A stretch of 5,698 nt of DNA from contig PLMF01000336.1 in NCBI GenBank assembly GCA_003142355.1, positions 14,628-20,325 of the forward strand, given 5' to 3'. A program made the translations under genes and the position numbers. How positions within the stretch are numbered: position 1 is the stretch's first letter; each line of letters starts with the position of its first letter. Of this stretch, positions 1-4,475 are shown piece by piece. Source of the stretch: Bryobacterales bacterium. Lineage in GTDB: Bacteria > Acidobacteriota > Terriglobia > Bryobacterales > Bryobacteraceae. The notes beneath the pieces were generated by a model. The model searched no databases and was not told where the DNA came from. It was given only the letters and a program-made list of their open reading frames with translations.

Positions 1-996
1 CGCTACACCCGCAACCTCGCGCTGGCCGGGAACGACCTCTCGGCCGGCCTCTACGACCTGGCCGTGGCGGCGCGCGCCGTGGCCGACGACAACTACGCCT
101 GGGAGGTCTGGGAGGCGGCCAGCCGCTATCCGCCTCAGAACGCCGCCTCGGACCTGGTCACGGTGCGCGTGTCGGGCGAGGAGGTGTGGATGGATACCCG
201 GCGCATTCGCCTTCGCCGCCGCTTGCCCAGCCCCAAGCGGCGCCTCCGTCCCTTGGGATTGAAGCCGCGCCGGAAAGAGAAGTTTCCAGGCGAATGGGCC
301 AGCCAGTTGAACGGCGCCGGCATCTGTTCCTATCCGCCCGAGGACCTCATCATTGAAGACTACGGCCGCTTCCTGAAAAGAAAAGGCAAGAGCATCCTCT
401 CCGAAGAGCGCGTGCGCGTCGAGCCGTTTACCACCTCCATTCTGGACGGTATCGATCTGCGCGAGACCATCCGCAAATGGTACGAGGGCCGCATCTACGT
501 GCGCCAGTTCCAGAAGATTCACGGCGAGGTGGGCGCGGTGGTGGTGATCTTCGATGAGAATCGCGACAACCGCTACCCCTACCTGACCACCTGGCTGGGC
601 GAAAACCAGAACGAATCCGACATGGCGTTTTACTCCACCTTCCCCTTCGACCACCTGGTGGGGCCCGGCATGGGACGCGCCGAGTACGGCGGGTTCTTGA
701 TGAGCCTTCCGCCACGGCGCCTGTACGACGTGTGGCAGGACGCGGATTACCAATTCGCGGAGTCGAAATCCGAGCGCCTGCTACTGGCCGCGCTCGATTA
801 TTCCATCCACCGCCACGTGGTTTACGTCGCCGCCAGGCCGCCCCGTTCCATTTTCAAGACCATTGCCTCCCGCGCCGGCCGCACCGTCGTCTACATCCCC
901 ATAGGCCAGCTTTCGCCGGCCTCTCTCAAGAAGATCCGCGTGGTCCACGTGCTGGACGGCTACGATAAGCGCGACATCGCAAAAGAGTACCTATAA
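1..996 (+). CDS. Hypothetical protein, C-terminal part (5' end outside window)
   Basis: The frame is open from base 1 to the TAA at 994-996, giving 331 visible residues. A GTG at 64 could be read as a start, but the codons before it continue the same style of protein (RYTRNLALAGNDL...), so I read the gene as truncated by the window edge. It appears soluble: no signal peptide or membrane segment is visible. Visible residues about 60-90 form a very basic, Arg/Lys-rich stretch; the rest is a mixed alpha/beta-looking sequence with many aromatics (RKWYEGR, WLGENQNESD, YDVWQDADYQF). The last 60 residues alternate hydrophobic strands and basic helices (HVVYVAARPP, TVVYIPIGQLSP, KIRVVHVLDGYD). I see no catalytic motif I can name and recognise no family. 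Codon use and GC content resemble the other genes, so it is a credible native gene. Confidence 0.8.
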   Translation, partial: RYTRNLALAGNDLSAGLYDLAVAARAVADDNYAWEVWEAASRYPPQNAASDLVTVRVSGEEVWMDTRRIRLRRRLPSPKRRLRPLGLKPRRKEKFPGEWASQLNGAGICSYPPEDLIIEDYGRFLKRKGKSILSEERVRVEPFTTSILDGIDLRETIRKWYEGRIYVRQFQKIHGEVGAVVVIFDENRDNRYPYLTTWLGENQNESDMAFYSTFPFDHLVGPGMGRAEYGGFLMSLPPRRLYDVWQDADYQFAESKSERLLLAALDYSIHRHVVYVAARPPRSIFKTIASRAGRTVVYIPIGQLSPASLKKIRVVHVLDGYDKRDIAKEYL

Positions 997-1001
997 GGTG
1001 G

Positions 1002-1021
1002 GGCAGGCGCTTCCCCCTGCC
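1002..1021 (+). other. Weak stem-loop after the first gene
   Basis: GGCAGG (1002-1007) and CCTGCC (1016-1021) can form a 6-bp stem with an 8-base loop, starting five bases after the stop codon of the upstream gene. No T-run follows, so an intrinsic terminator is not supported. It may simply protect the 3' end or be chance. Confidence 0.25.
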
Positions 1022-1087
1022 AATCGATTCAGCACTGGCTTTGCAATTGGCTCTGGATACGGTCTGCAAAATTCCCGCAAAACTCGC

Positions 1088-1115
1088 TAAAAAACTAGAG
1101 CCTGCCTGCCGATAA
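1088..1115 (+). promoter_or_regulatory. Sigma-28 (FliA) promoter for flgM
   Basis: GCCGATAA at 1108-1115 is an exact match to the -10 element of flagellar sigma-28 promoters. TAAA at 1088-1091 gives the -35 core, with 16 bases between (15 is usual; AAAA at 1089-1092 would give 15). The predicted transcript start, near 1122, leaves a leader of about 20 bases before the flgM ATG. An exact 8-base -10 match directly upstream of the gene for the sigma-28 inhibitor makes coincidence unlikely. The inferred consequence is that free sigma-28 drives synthesis of its own inhibitor. Confidence 0.75.
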
Positions 1116-1143
1116 GTCATTTAGCCAAAGGTCGGCACGCCGA

Positions 1144-1440
1144 ATGAGAGTCGATGATCGAAATCTGACGGGGGCCGCACCCGCCCAGTCCGGGCGAGCC
1201 CAGCAAACCGGGAAGTCCAACCGCAACCAAGCGGTCCGAACTGGAACCGTCGCCACCGACAAGACCGGCGATCGCGTCGAGCTTTCCAGCACCCTGGAAG
1301 CTTTTTCCCGCGCCATGTCCGCATTTGGATTCGAGCGCGCCAACCGTGTGCAGGTCCTGGCAGCGCAATATCAGAGCGGTAGCTACCACGCCGACTCCGC
1401 AGCCACTGCCCGCGGGATGGTTTCCGAGGCTCTGCTCTAG
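1144..1440 (+). CDS. flgM: Flagellar anti-sigma-28 factor FlgM
   Basis: This 98-residue protein matches FlgM in length and layout. The family binds and inhibits the flagellar sigma factor FliA until the hook-basal body is finished, when FlgM is exported. Residues 1-42 are polar and low in complexity, as expected of the disordered export-competent N-terminus. DRVELSS (43-49) is the usual entry to the sigma-binding half, which then reads as helices (50-62 and 65-75) followed by QYQSGSYHADSAATARGMV (75-93), the characteristic 'GxY..D...A..M' end of the FlgM family. The ATG at 1144 is chosen because MRVDDRNLTG resembles FlgM N-termini and AAAGG (1127-1131) lies 12 bases upstream as a modest ribosome site. 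It stands alone: no flgN or other flagellar gene is visible on either side. A sigma-28 promoter sits immediately upstream. Confidence 0.87.
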   Translation: MRVDDRNLTGAAPAQSGRAQQTGKSNRNQAVRTGTVATDKTGDRVELSSTLEAFSRAMSAFGFERANRVQVLAAQYQSGSYHADSAATARGMVSEALL

Positions 1441-1714
1441 CGCCCCAGGGTGCCCTCCGGGCCGGGAAGACTACCGATGGTCTGCCGCAGCCAACCCTGA
1501 CGGGAGCGCCGAGACGCCCGGAACGGGCCCCCAAACCGGAAATCCGGCAGCTCCCAGCCACGAATGGCTGCGCCACGTCCAACGACCCAGAACCTCGCCC
1601 GCGGGTATCCCTCGGAACCCGCAAGCGTCCACCTTATATATAGGGGTCGAGGCCGTGCGGCGGAGCCGGCATGGGGGCCAAGTGAACGTCCACTTCGGTG
1701 GTACGATACAAGGC

Positions 1715-1892
1715 ACCTAAGCCCCCTAGTACCTAAGTTATGCATCCGCATCTTCGCACCCCCCATTGGTGAGCGTAACACTTCCGGCAGATTTCTCGTA
1801 TCCTATTGTTGATAAAACACTTACGTCAGATAGTCGTGAGTAAGACCAGGCTTGCACCGGCAGCCCCTGGCAGGGGACCGGTTCTAGTACCT
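1715..1892 (+). repeat. Short direct repeats (ACCTAAG; CTAGTACCT)
   Basis: ACCTAAG occurs at 1715-1721 and 1731-1737, 16 bases apart. The overlapping nonamer CTAGTACCT occurs at 1726-1734 and again at 1884-1892. The first cluster (1715-1737) therefore looks like a compact composite site, and the second copy lies just after the 1856-1882 hairpin. They could be half-sites for a regulator, but a repeated 9-mer in 700 bases is only mildly unexpected. Confidence 0.35.
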
Positions 1893-1896
1893 TTTT
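1856..1896 (+). terminator. Two-step hairpin followed by T5; possible terminator
   Basis: ACCGG (1856-1860) pairs with CCGGT (1878-1882); inside it CCCCT (1864-1868) pairs with AGGGG (1872-1876) around a GGC loop, with a CAG/A internal loop between the two stems. A run of five T's follows at 1892-1896, but nine bases after the stem, which is too far for a textbook intrinsic terminator. It could end transcripts coming from flgM or from the possible promoter at 1807, or be a binding site. Confidence 0.3.
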
Positions 1897-1955
1897 CGGA
1901 GTCGGGCCCAAAAATATCTGAAAAAATCTCTTCCATTTACCTTAAGTCCGTGATA

Positions 1956-1966
1956 CTCTTCAAGAG
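1956..1966. promoter_or_regulatory. Small dyad, possible operator
   Basis: CTCTT and AAGAG form a perfect odd dyad around a single C, about 75 bases upstream of the proposed -35 of the PEP-CTERM promoter. A related half-site TCTCTTC lies at 1927-1933. Position and symmetry would suit an activator site, but there is no independent support. Confidence 0.25.
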
Positions 1967-2040
1967 ATCCCAAGTGAAGGCACTAGATCCCGCAGAAAAC
2001 GGGTGGCCTTTTCCTTGGGAGTGGTTGGTCTGACTAATTG

Positions 2041-2069
2041 TTGATATGCCCGCAACACTGCGGTAAACT
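2041..2069 (+). promoter_or_regulatory. Sigma-70-like promoter of the PEP-CTERM gene
   Basis: TTGATA (2041-2046, five of six to TTGACA), a 17-base spacer, and TAAACT (2064-2069, four of six to TATAAT) make a reasonable housekeeping promoter. The predicted start, near 2076, gives a leader of about 42 bases before the ATG at 2118. Confidence 0.5.
2050..2063. promoter_or_regulatory. Dyad inside the promoter spacer
   Basis: CCGCA and TGCGG (5-bp arms, ACAC centre) fill the space between the proposed -35 and -10. A dyad placed exactly in the spacer is where MerR-type regulators or repressors bind, so this is a candidate operator. No regulator gene is in the window. Confidence 0.35.
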
Positions 2070-2075
2070 CAGTTT

Positions 2076-2090
2076 TCCGCGCTTTGCGGA
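2076..2090 (+). promoter_or_regulatory. Hairpin at the predicted 5' end of the PEP-CTERM mRNA
   Basis: TCCGC (2076-2080) and GCGGA (2086-2090) form a 5-bp stem with a GCTTT loop, starting at the predicted transcript start. A hairpin at the very 5' end commonly stabilises messages of abundant secreted proteins. It leaves the ribosome site free. Confidence 0.35.
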
Positions 2091-2102
2091 TGACGGGGAT
2101 AG

Positions 2103-2107
2103 AGGAG
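2103..2107 (+). promoter_or_regulatory. Shine-Dalgarno site of the PEP-CTERM gene
   Basis: AGGAG lies 10 bases before the ATG at 2118 and 16 bases before the in-frame ATG at 2124, so it favours 2118 as the start. It is the strongest ribosome site in the window. Confidence 0.75.
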
Positions 2108-2117
2108 AAAAGAGAAG

Positions 2118-2795
2118 ATGACTATGAAACGTTTTATCCAAGCTGCCGGGATTGTCGCGGTAGCACTTTTGATGGTTGCGAGCGCCAGCGCTTCCAGCAT
2201 CAGTTACACCACAAACTCCGGGCTTACGCTATTCCTCAACGCCAACGGTGCGATCACCAACGGTGGCTTGACACTGGCCGACACGTTGGGGGTACCTGCG
2301 ACGATAACGTTTACCCCTAACTCAGCCAGCAGCAGCGGCACACCGTCCAACATCAATTTAGGAGACTTCCTTCTCACATGCGCGACTTGTTCGTTACAAG
2401 CAACGAACGGGGGAGTCGGGGGCTCGTATTTCGGCGCTTTCCAGTTTGACTTGGTCGTAACCGACACCACCGACAACGCCGTCGGAAAGTTTGTAGGCAC
2501 CTCGACCGGTGGTTCGGTCTGGTACGATGTCAGCCAGATTAACATCGTCTGGAGCCCGCTGTATCTCGGACCGGGCAAAACCCCAACCCCTGGATATTTA
2601 AGCGGCGATTTCGGCCAGACAGTTTTCACAATCACATCGCCCACGGGGATCGTCGCTCCCAATTCCGGCACGCCTAATGGGGATTCGACGGTTCAGGGAC
2701 ACGTCGCTACCAGCGGCATTCCCGAGCCTGCCACTTTCTTGCTGCTGGGCGCGGGCCTGCTGGGCCTCGGTGCTCTGCGGCGCAAGCGGGCGTAA
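2118..2795 (+). CDS. PEP-CTERM sorting domain-containing secreted protein
   Basis: A 225-residue exported protein. Residues 1-25 are a signal peptide: basic start (KRF), hydrophobic core about 9-20, and an ASA cleavage site near residue 25. The body is rich in Thr, Ser, Gly and Asn, consistent with a beta-rich extracellular domain. A CxxC pair at 88-91 (CATC) could form a disulfide after export. The C-terminus is a textbook PEP-CTERM signal: IPEPAT with PEP at 202-204, a Leu/Gly-rich membrane segment about 207-220, and a basic RRKR end at 221-224. Known for the family: an exosortase recognises the tail in the inner membrane and cuts it, releasing or handing on the protein, often toward exopolysaccharide or the cell surface. 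No exosortase gene is in the window. The body has no enzyme motif I recognise; it resembles acidobacterial PEP-CTERM proteins of unknown role. It is transcribed alone and ends before a strong terminator. Confidence 0.92.
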   Translation: MTMKRFIQAAGIVAVALLMVASASASSISYTTNSGLTLFLNANGAITNGGLTLADTLGVPATITFTPNSASSSGTPSNINLGDFLLTCATCSLQATNGGVGGSYFGAFQFDLVVTDTTDNAVGKFVGTSTGGSVWYDVSQINIVWSPLYLGPGKTPTPGYLSGDFGQTVFTITSPTGIVAPNSGTPNGDSTVQGHVATSGIPEPATFLLLGAGLLGLGALRRKRA

Positions 2796-2817
2796 CGTAG
2801 CGTAGCATAGTCATCCC

Positions 2818-2839
2818 TCAGTCTCGGGGACGAGGCTGA
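2818..2839 (+). other. 9-bp stem with GNRA tetraloop in the 3' region
   Basis: TCAGTCTCG (2818-2826) pairs with CGAGGCTGA (2831-2839) across a GGGA loop, with one G.U pair in the middle. There is no T-run, so it is more likely a 3'-end stabiliser preceding the true terminator about 30 bases downstream. Confidence 0.5.
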
Positions 2840-2866
2840 AGATTCGGCCGGAAATTTAGCCACAGG

Positions 2867-2902
2867 TTCGGCCCTCCACTCCGGAGGGCCGAATTTGTGT
2901 TT
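2867..2902 (+). terminator. Intrinsic terminator of the PEP-CTERM gene
   Basis: TTCGGCCCTCC (2867-2877) and GGAGGGCCGAA (2883-2893) form a perfect 11-bp, GC-rich stem with a 5-base loop. The T-rich tail at 2894-2902 is interrupted by G's (TTTGTGTTT). It isolates the PEP-CTERM gene from the protease gene downstream. The reverse strand would have only a short A/T context (TT at the other end), so the + direction is favoured. Confidence 0.8.
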
Positions 2903-3086
2903 GTGAGTAAGCCGTCCTTGTTGCCACTTAGCTTTGCCCGCCGTGAGTTCCCCTGCCCCGATCCGGAACTGGTCCGCCGGATCCCCCTCGATACCAACTG
3001 AATCCGTATCCCGTCATCCATGCTCCCTTCGCCGCGCCGCAGCCGTTCAGTTCGTTAATATGGATGCGCGAAGCGCCAATGTTAGA

Positions 3087-4055
3087 ATGAAACCGATGGC
3101 GAAAACGCTCGGCGGTTTCCGGACGGCTGTGCTGATCGGCTGGATGGCGCTGGGCGTGGTGGGCGTTCTGTACACGCGGCTTAAAGGCATTCCAAGCTGG
3201 GCGGCCGTGCCGGTGATGGCCGCCTTCCTCGTGGAATACCCGTTTTACCTGGTTCCGGCCTTCCCCACGCTGCGGGAGCGCCTCGCCGGACCCCGTCTGC
3301 CCGGGTTCCTGCTGGCCTCGACCGTGCTGCCGTACCTGGTGTGTTGCTGCGGCGCAGTCGACTTTCAATGGATCGGCCTGCTGCGTCTGGCCGCCCTCTC
3401 GCTGGCGCTCTGCCTCTGGTACGTGGTGCTGCCGGCAACTGCCCTCACGGATATCGCCTTTCTCGCGCTCATCGCCTCCGTGATGCTGGGCAGGTATTTC
3501 GATTCCATTTATCCCAAGCCCTACCACGGCGTCGATGCCACCTATCTCGGGAAGTTGGCGTTGATCCAGATGACCGTCATGGTCCTGACCCTCGAGCGCC
3601 GCATTCACGAGACCGGCTACGGCTTCCTGCCCAAGTGGAATGAGTGGCGCATCGGCGCGCTCCACTACTTGTATTTCATCCCCGTCGGGCTTCCCCTGGC
3701 GCTGGCGATCAAGGCAGTCCGCTTCGCCGCGCCCCAGCCGATTTGGGTCGTCGCCGGGACCTTTCTCGGCATGCTGTGGGTGATCGTGCTTTTCGAAGAG
3801 TTCCTGTTTCGGGGCGTGCTCCAGCAGTGGATCGAGGAGTGGACCTGGAGCCGGACCGCCGCGCTCTTGATTACATCGCTGCTGTTTGGCCTGGCCCACC
3901 TCTGGTTCCGCAGCTTCCCCAACTGGCGGTGGGCAGCGGTCGCGGCCGTGCTCGGATGGTTCTGTGGCCGCGCACGCAATGAGGCCGGCAGCATTCGCTC
4001 CGGAATGGTTACTCACGTGCTAGTGGTCACGACCTGGCGGGCTTTTTTCGCGTAG
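3087..4055 (+). CDS. CPBP/CAAX-type intramembrane glutamic endopeptidase
   Basis: From the ATG at 3087 this is a 322-residue polytopic membrane protein with roughly eight to ten hydrophobic segments (clear ones near 12-30, 38-57, 73-90, 95-115, 117-135, 192-211, 219-236, 257-271, 282-294). The C-terminal third carries the CPBP (Abi/CAAX protease) motifs: EEFLFRG with E237, E238 and R242, FGLAH with F267 and H271, and a third histidine H310 in MVTH. The Asn/Asp that often follows the last His by four residues is absent (Val314). Family members cleave membrane-embedded or prenylated substrates, or act in bacteriocin immunity and protein maturation; the substrate here is unknown. The start is uncertain: in-frame ATGs at 3060, 3087 and 3096 all lack a clear ribosome site, and an upstream TTG at 2934 would add a non-membrane-like, Ser/Pro-rich lead that I reject. 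The neighbouring PEP-CTERM gene hints at, but does not prove, a role in surface protein processing. No terminator is evident downstream. Confidence 0.85.
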   Translation: MKPMAKTLGGFRTAVLIGWMALGVVGVLYTRLKGIPSWAAVPVMAAFLVEYPFYLVPAFPTLRERLAGPRLPGFLLASTVLPYLVCCCGAVDFQWIGLLRLAALSLALCLWYVVLPATALTDIAFLALIASVMLGRYFDSIYPKPYHGVDATYLGKLALIQMTVMVLTLERRIHETGYGFLPKWNEWRIGALHYLYFIPVGLPLALAIKAVRFAAPQPIWVVAGTFLGMLWVIVLFEEFLFRGVLQQWIEEWTWSRTAALLITSLLFGLAHLWFRSFPNWRWAAVAAVLGWFCGRARNEAGSIRSGMVTHVLVVTTWRAFFA

Positions 4056-4109
4056 CGATGCCGGGACTATATTTGCTCTATAATCAATGCGTTACAAGAA
4101 ATGGTATCG

Positions 4110-4176
4110 TTTTCCGAAAAAATTCCATAAAAAAATACAGATTTTTGTTGCATCTGGAATCGGAATCTATTATTAT
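4110..4176 (+). promoter_or_regulatory. AT-rich UP-like tract plus sigma-70-like promoter
   Basis: TTGCAT (4148-4153), a 17-base spacer, and TATTAT (4171-4176, five of six to TATAAT) form a promoter whose start would be near 4183. Immediately upstream lie an A6 run (4117-4122), an A7 run (4129-4135) and a T5 run (4142-4146), spaced about one helical turn apart, like the UP elements of strong stable-RNA promoters. The -35 is poor (three of six), which an UP element could offset. The spacer contains GGAATC twice in tandem (4156-4167), a possible regulator site. A further dyad, TTTTC-C-GAAAA, sits at 4110-4120. Confidence 0.5.
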
Positions 4177-4182
4177 TGGAAC

Positions 4183-4390
4183 TAAGCCGGGGAGGCAACT
4201 CCCACCAAAGCGAGACTAACCTCTAAATAAAGACCCCTGAAGCAAACCTCCCCGGCGCCCGAAAGGGTTAGAGGTCTTCCAAAAAAGAAACCCCAGTGGT
4301 AAGAAGGCGTGTTGACAGGGTCAAAAAAGCACCCTGAGTACCTCCGTGTTCCGAAGGCTTGGTGGGGCATGCTCTCTAGCTTGCCCTTCG
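4183..4390 (+). ncRNA. Candidate structured RNA (independent sRNA or dxr leader)
   Basis: This sequence is non-coding but strongly self-complementary. GCCGGGGAGG (4186-4195) and CCTCCCCGGC (4247-4256) form a perfect 10-bp helix starting three bases after the predicted transcript start. Next comes a CCC-GAAA-GGG tetraloop hairpin (4258-4267). TTAGAGGT (4268-4275) then pairs with ACCTCTAA (4219-4226) inside the first loop, closing an 8-bp pseudoknot. A separate hairpin has CAGGGT (4316-4321) and ACCCTG (4331-4336) around an A-rich loop. CCCACCAA (4201-4208) can pair with TTGGTGGG (4359-4366), joining the two ends of the RNA. A terminator-like hairpin closes it. I could not match it to tmRNA, RNase P RNA, SRP RNA or any riboswitch consensus I know; a 6S-like RNA is not excluded. 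All pairings were found by eye; the 10-bp helix is the only one clearly above chance. Confidence 0.45.
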
Positions 4391-4396
4391 TCTTCC
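4364..4396 (+). terminator. Terminator-like hairpin upstream of dxr
   Basis: GGGCA (4365-4369) pairs with TGCCC (4382-4386); inside, after a T-T mismatch, GCT (4371-4373) pairs with AGC (4378-4380) around CTCT. The tail TTCGTCTTCC is T-rich but broken by C's and G's. It would end an RNA starting near 4183 at about 205 bases, or act as an attenuator if that RNA is the dxr leader. Confidence 0.35.
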
Positions 4397-4407
4397 TGTC
4401 ACTCGAA

Positions 4408-4434
4408 CAACGATACGCGTCGTATTCGGCGTTG
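4408..4434. promoter_or_regulatory. Interrupted dyad at the dxr promoter, candidate operator
   Basis: ATACG (4413-4417) and CGTAT (4421-4425) form an inner dyad around CGT. CAACG (4408-4412) and CGTTG (4430-4434) extend it to ten pairs with a four-base insertion on the right. It ends two bases before the TGA of the extended -10 and covers the place of the -35, where a repressor or activator would act. Confidence 0.4.
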
Positions 4435-4436
4435 CG

Positions 4437-4445
4437 TGATATGAT
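4437..4445 (+). promoter_or_regulatory. Extended -10 promoter of dxr
   Basis: TGATATGAT contains TATGAT (4440-4445, five of six to the -10 consensus) preceded by the TGn of extended -10 promoters. No good -35 lies 16-18 bases upstream, which this class tolerates. The start would be near 4452, giving a leader of about 24 bases. It suggests that dxr can be transcribed independently of the candidate RNA upstream. Confidence 0.5.
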
Positions 4446-4459
4446 GGCAGATTCGTCTC

Positions 4460-4465
4460 GGAAAG
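4460..4465 (+). promoter_or_regulatory. Probable ribosome site of dxr
   Basis: GGAAAG ends 10 bases before the ATG at 4476 and is the only purine-rich stretch at a suitable distance. It is weak. It would be 16 bases from the alternative ATG at 4482, so 4476 is preferred. Confidence 0.45.
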
Positions 4466-4475
4466 ACTGCCCCGC

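Larger units (their letters stand above)
1441..2040. other. Long intergenic region without a credible gene
   Basis: About 600 bases between flgM and the PEP-CTERM promoter. The first 190 bases are GC-rich; open frames there run over one another on both strands and none shows a recognisable protein, a ribosome site or consistent codon use. From about 1630 the composition becomes more mixed, with a TATATATA stretch near 1634-1641 that has no matching -35. This second part holds short direct repeats (CTAGTACCT, ACCTAAG, ATTGTTGATA), a two-step hairpin at 1856-1882 and a small dyad at 1956-1966, listed separately. I see no tRNA, rRNA, insertion sequence or CRISPR repeat in it. A small RNA or decayed gene cannot be excluded by eye. 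Confidence 0.6.
1805..2046 (+). repeat. Direct decamer repeat ATTGTTGATA
   Basis: ATTGTTGATA is present at 1805-1814 and 2037-2046. The second copy contains the proposed -35 hexamer (TTGATA, 2041-2046) of the PEP-CTERM promoter. The first copy could be the -35 part of an upstream promoter: TTGTTG (1807-1812), 17 bases, then GATAGT (1830-1835), which matches the -10 consensus at four of six positions. The pairing of functions is inferred. Confidence 0.35.

Noticed and set aside
1699..1714. TGGTAC-N5-AAGGC as a sigma-54 promoter
   Set aside because: The -12 element should read TTGC; the GC dinucleotide is displaced by one base and the T's are absent.
1121..1781. Overlapping open frames on both strands over flgM and the gap after it
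   Set aside because: Arg/Gly/Pro-rich translations, no ribosome sites, mutual overlap; typical by-products of GC-rich DNA.
2025..2043. TGG...TTG just upstream of the PEP-CTERM promoter as a sigma-54 site
   Set aside because: Spacing is one base too long and the invariant GC at -12 is missing; the sigma-70-like promoter fits better.
2791..2810. CGTAG-type tandem units after the PEP-CTERM stop
   Set aside because: Only two to three imperfect 5-base units; within what slippage or chance produces.
1836..2911. GTGAGTAAG at 1836-1844 and 2903-2911
   Set aside because: A single 9-base repeat over 1 kb in unrelated settings is compatible with chance.
2934..3086. TTG at 2934 (or ATG at 3060) as the protease start
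   Set aside because: The extra residues are Ser/Pro/Arg-rich and unlike a membrane protein lead, and no ribosome site precedes them. 3060 stays possible but is not favoured.
2928..4016. Long minus-strand open frame (362 codons) opposite the protease gene
   Set aside because: It is rich in Gln, Gly, His, Arg and Pro with no fold-like pattern, mirrors a GC-rich gene codon by codon, and the + strand has clear CPBP motifs.
4043..4048. T6 run at the end of the protease gene as a terminator
   Set aside because: No stable hairpin directly precedes it, and it lies within the last codons.
4079..4084. Perfect TATAAT
   Set aside because: No -35 at 16-18 bases and no TGn extension; the promoter at 4148-4176 is better placed. 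It could still act as a weak promoter.
4183..4390. Known RNA classes: tmRNA, RNase P RNA, SRP RNA; TPP, FMN, cobalamin, c-di-GMP, ZTP, fluoride riboswitches
   Set aside because: The conserved core words of these families as I remember them are not present. This check was from memory and is not a database result.
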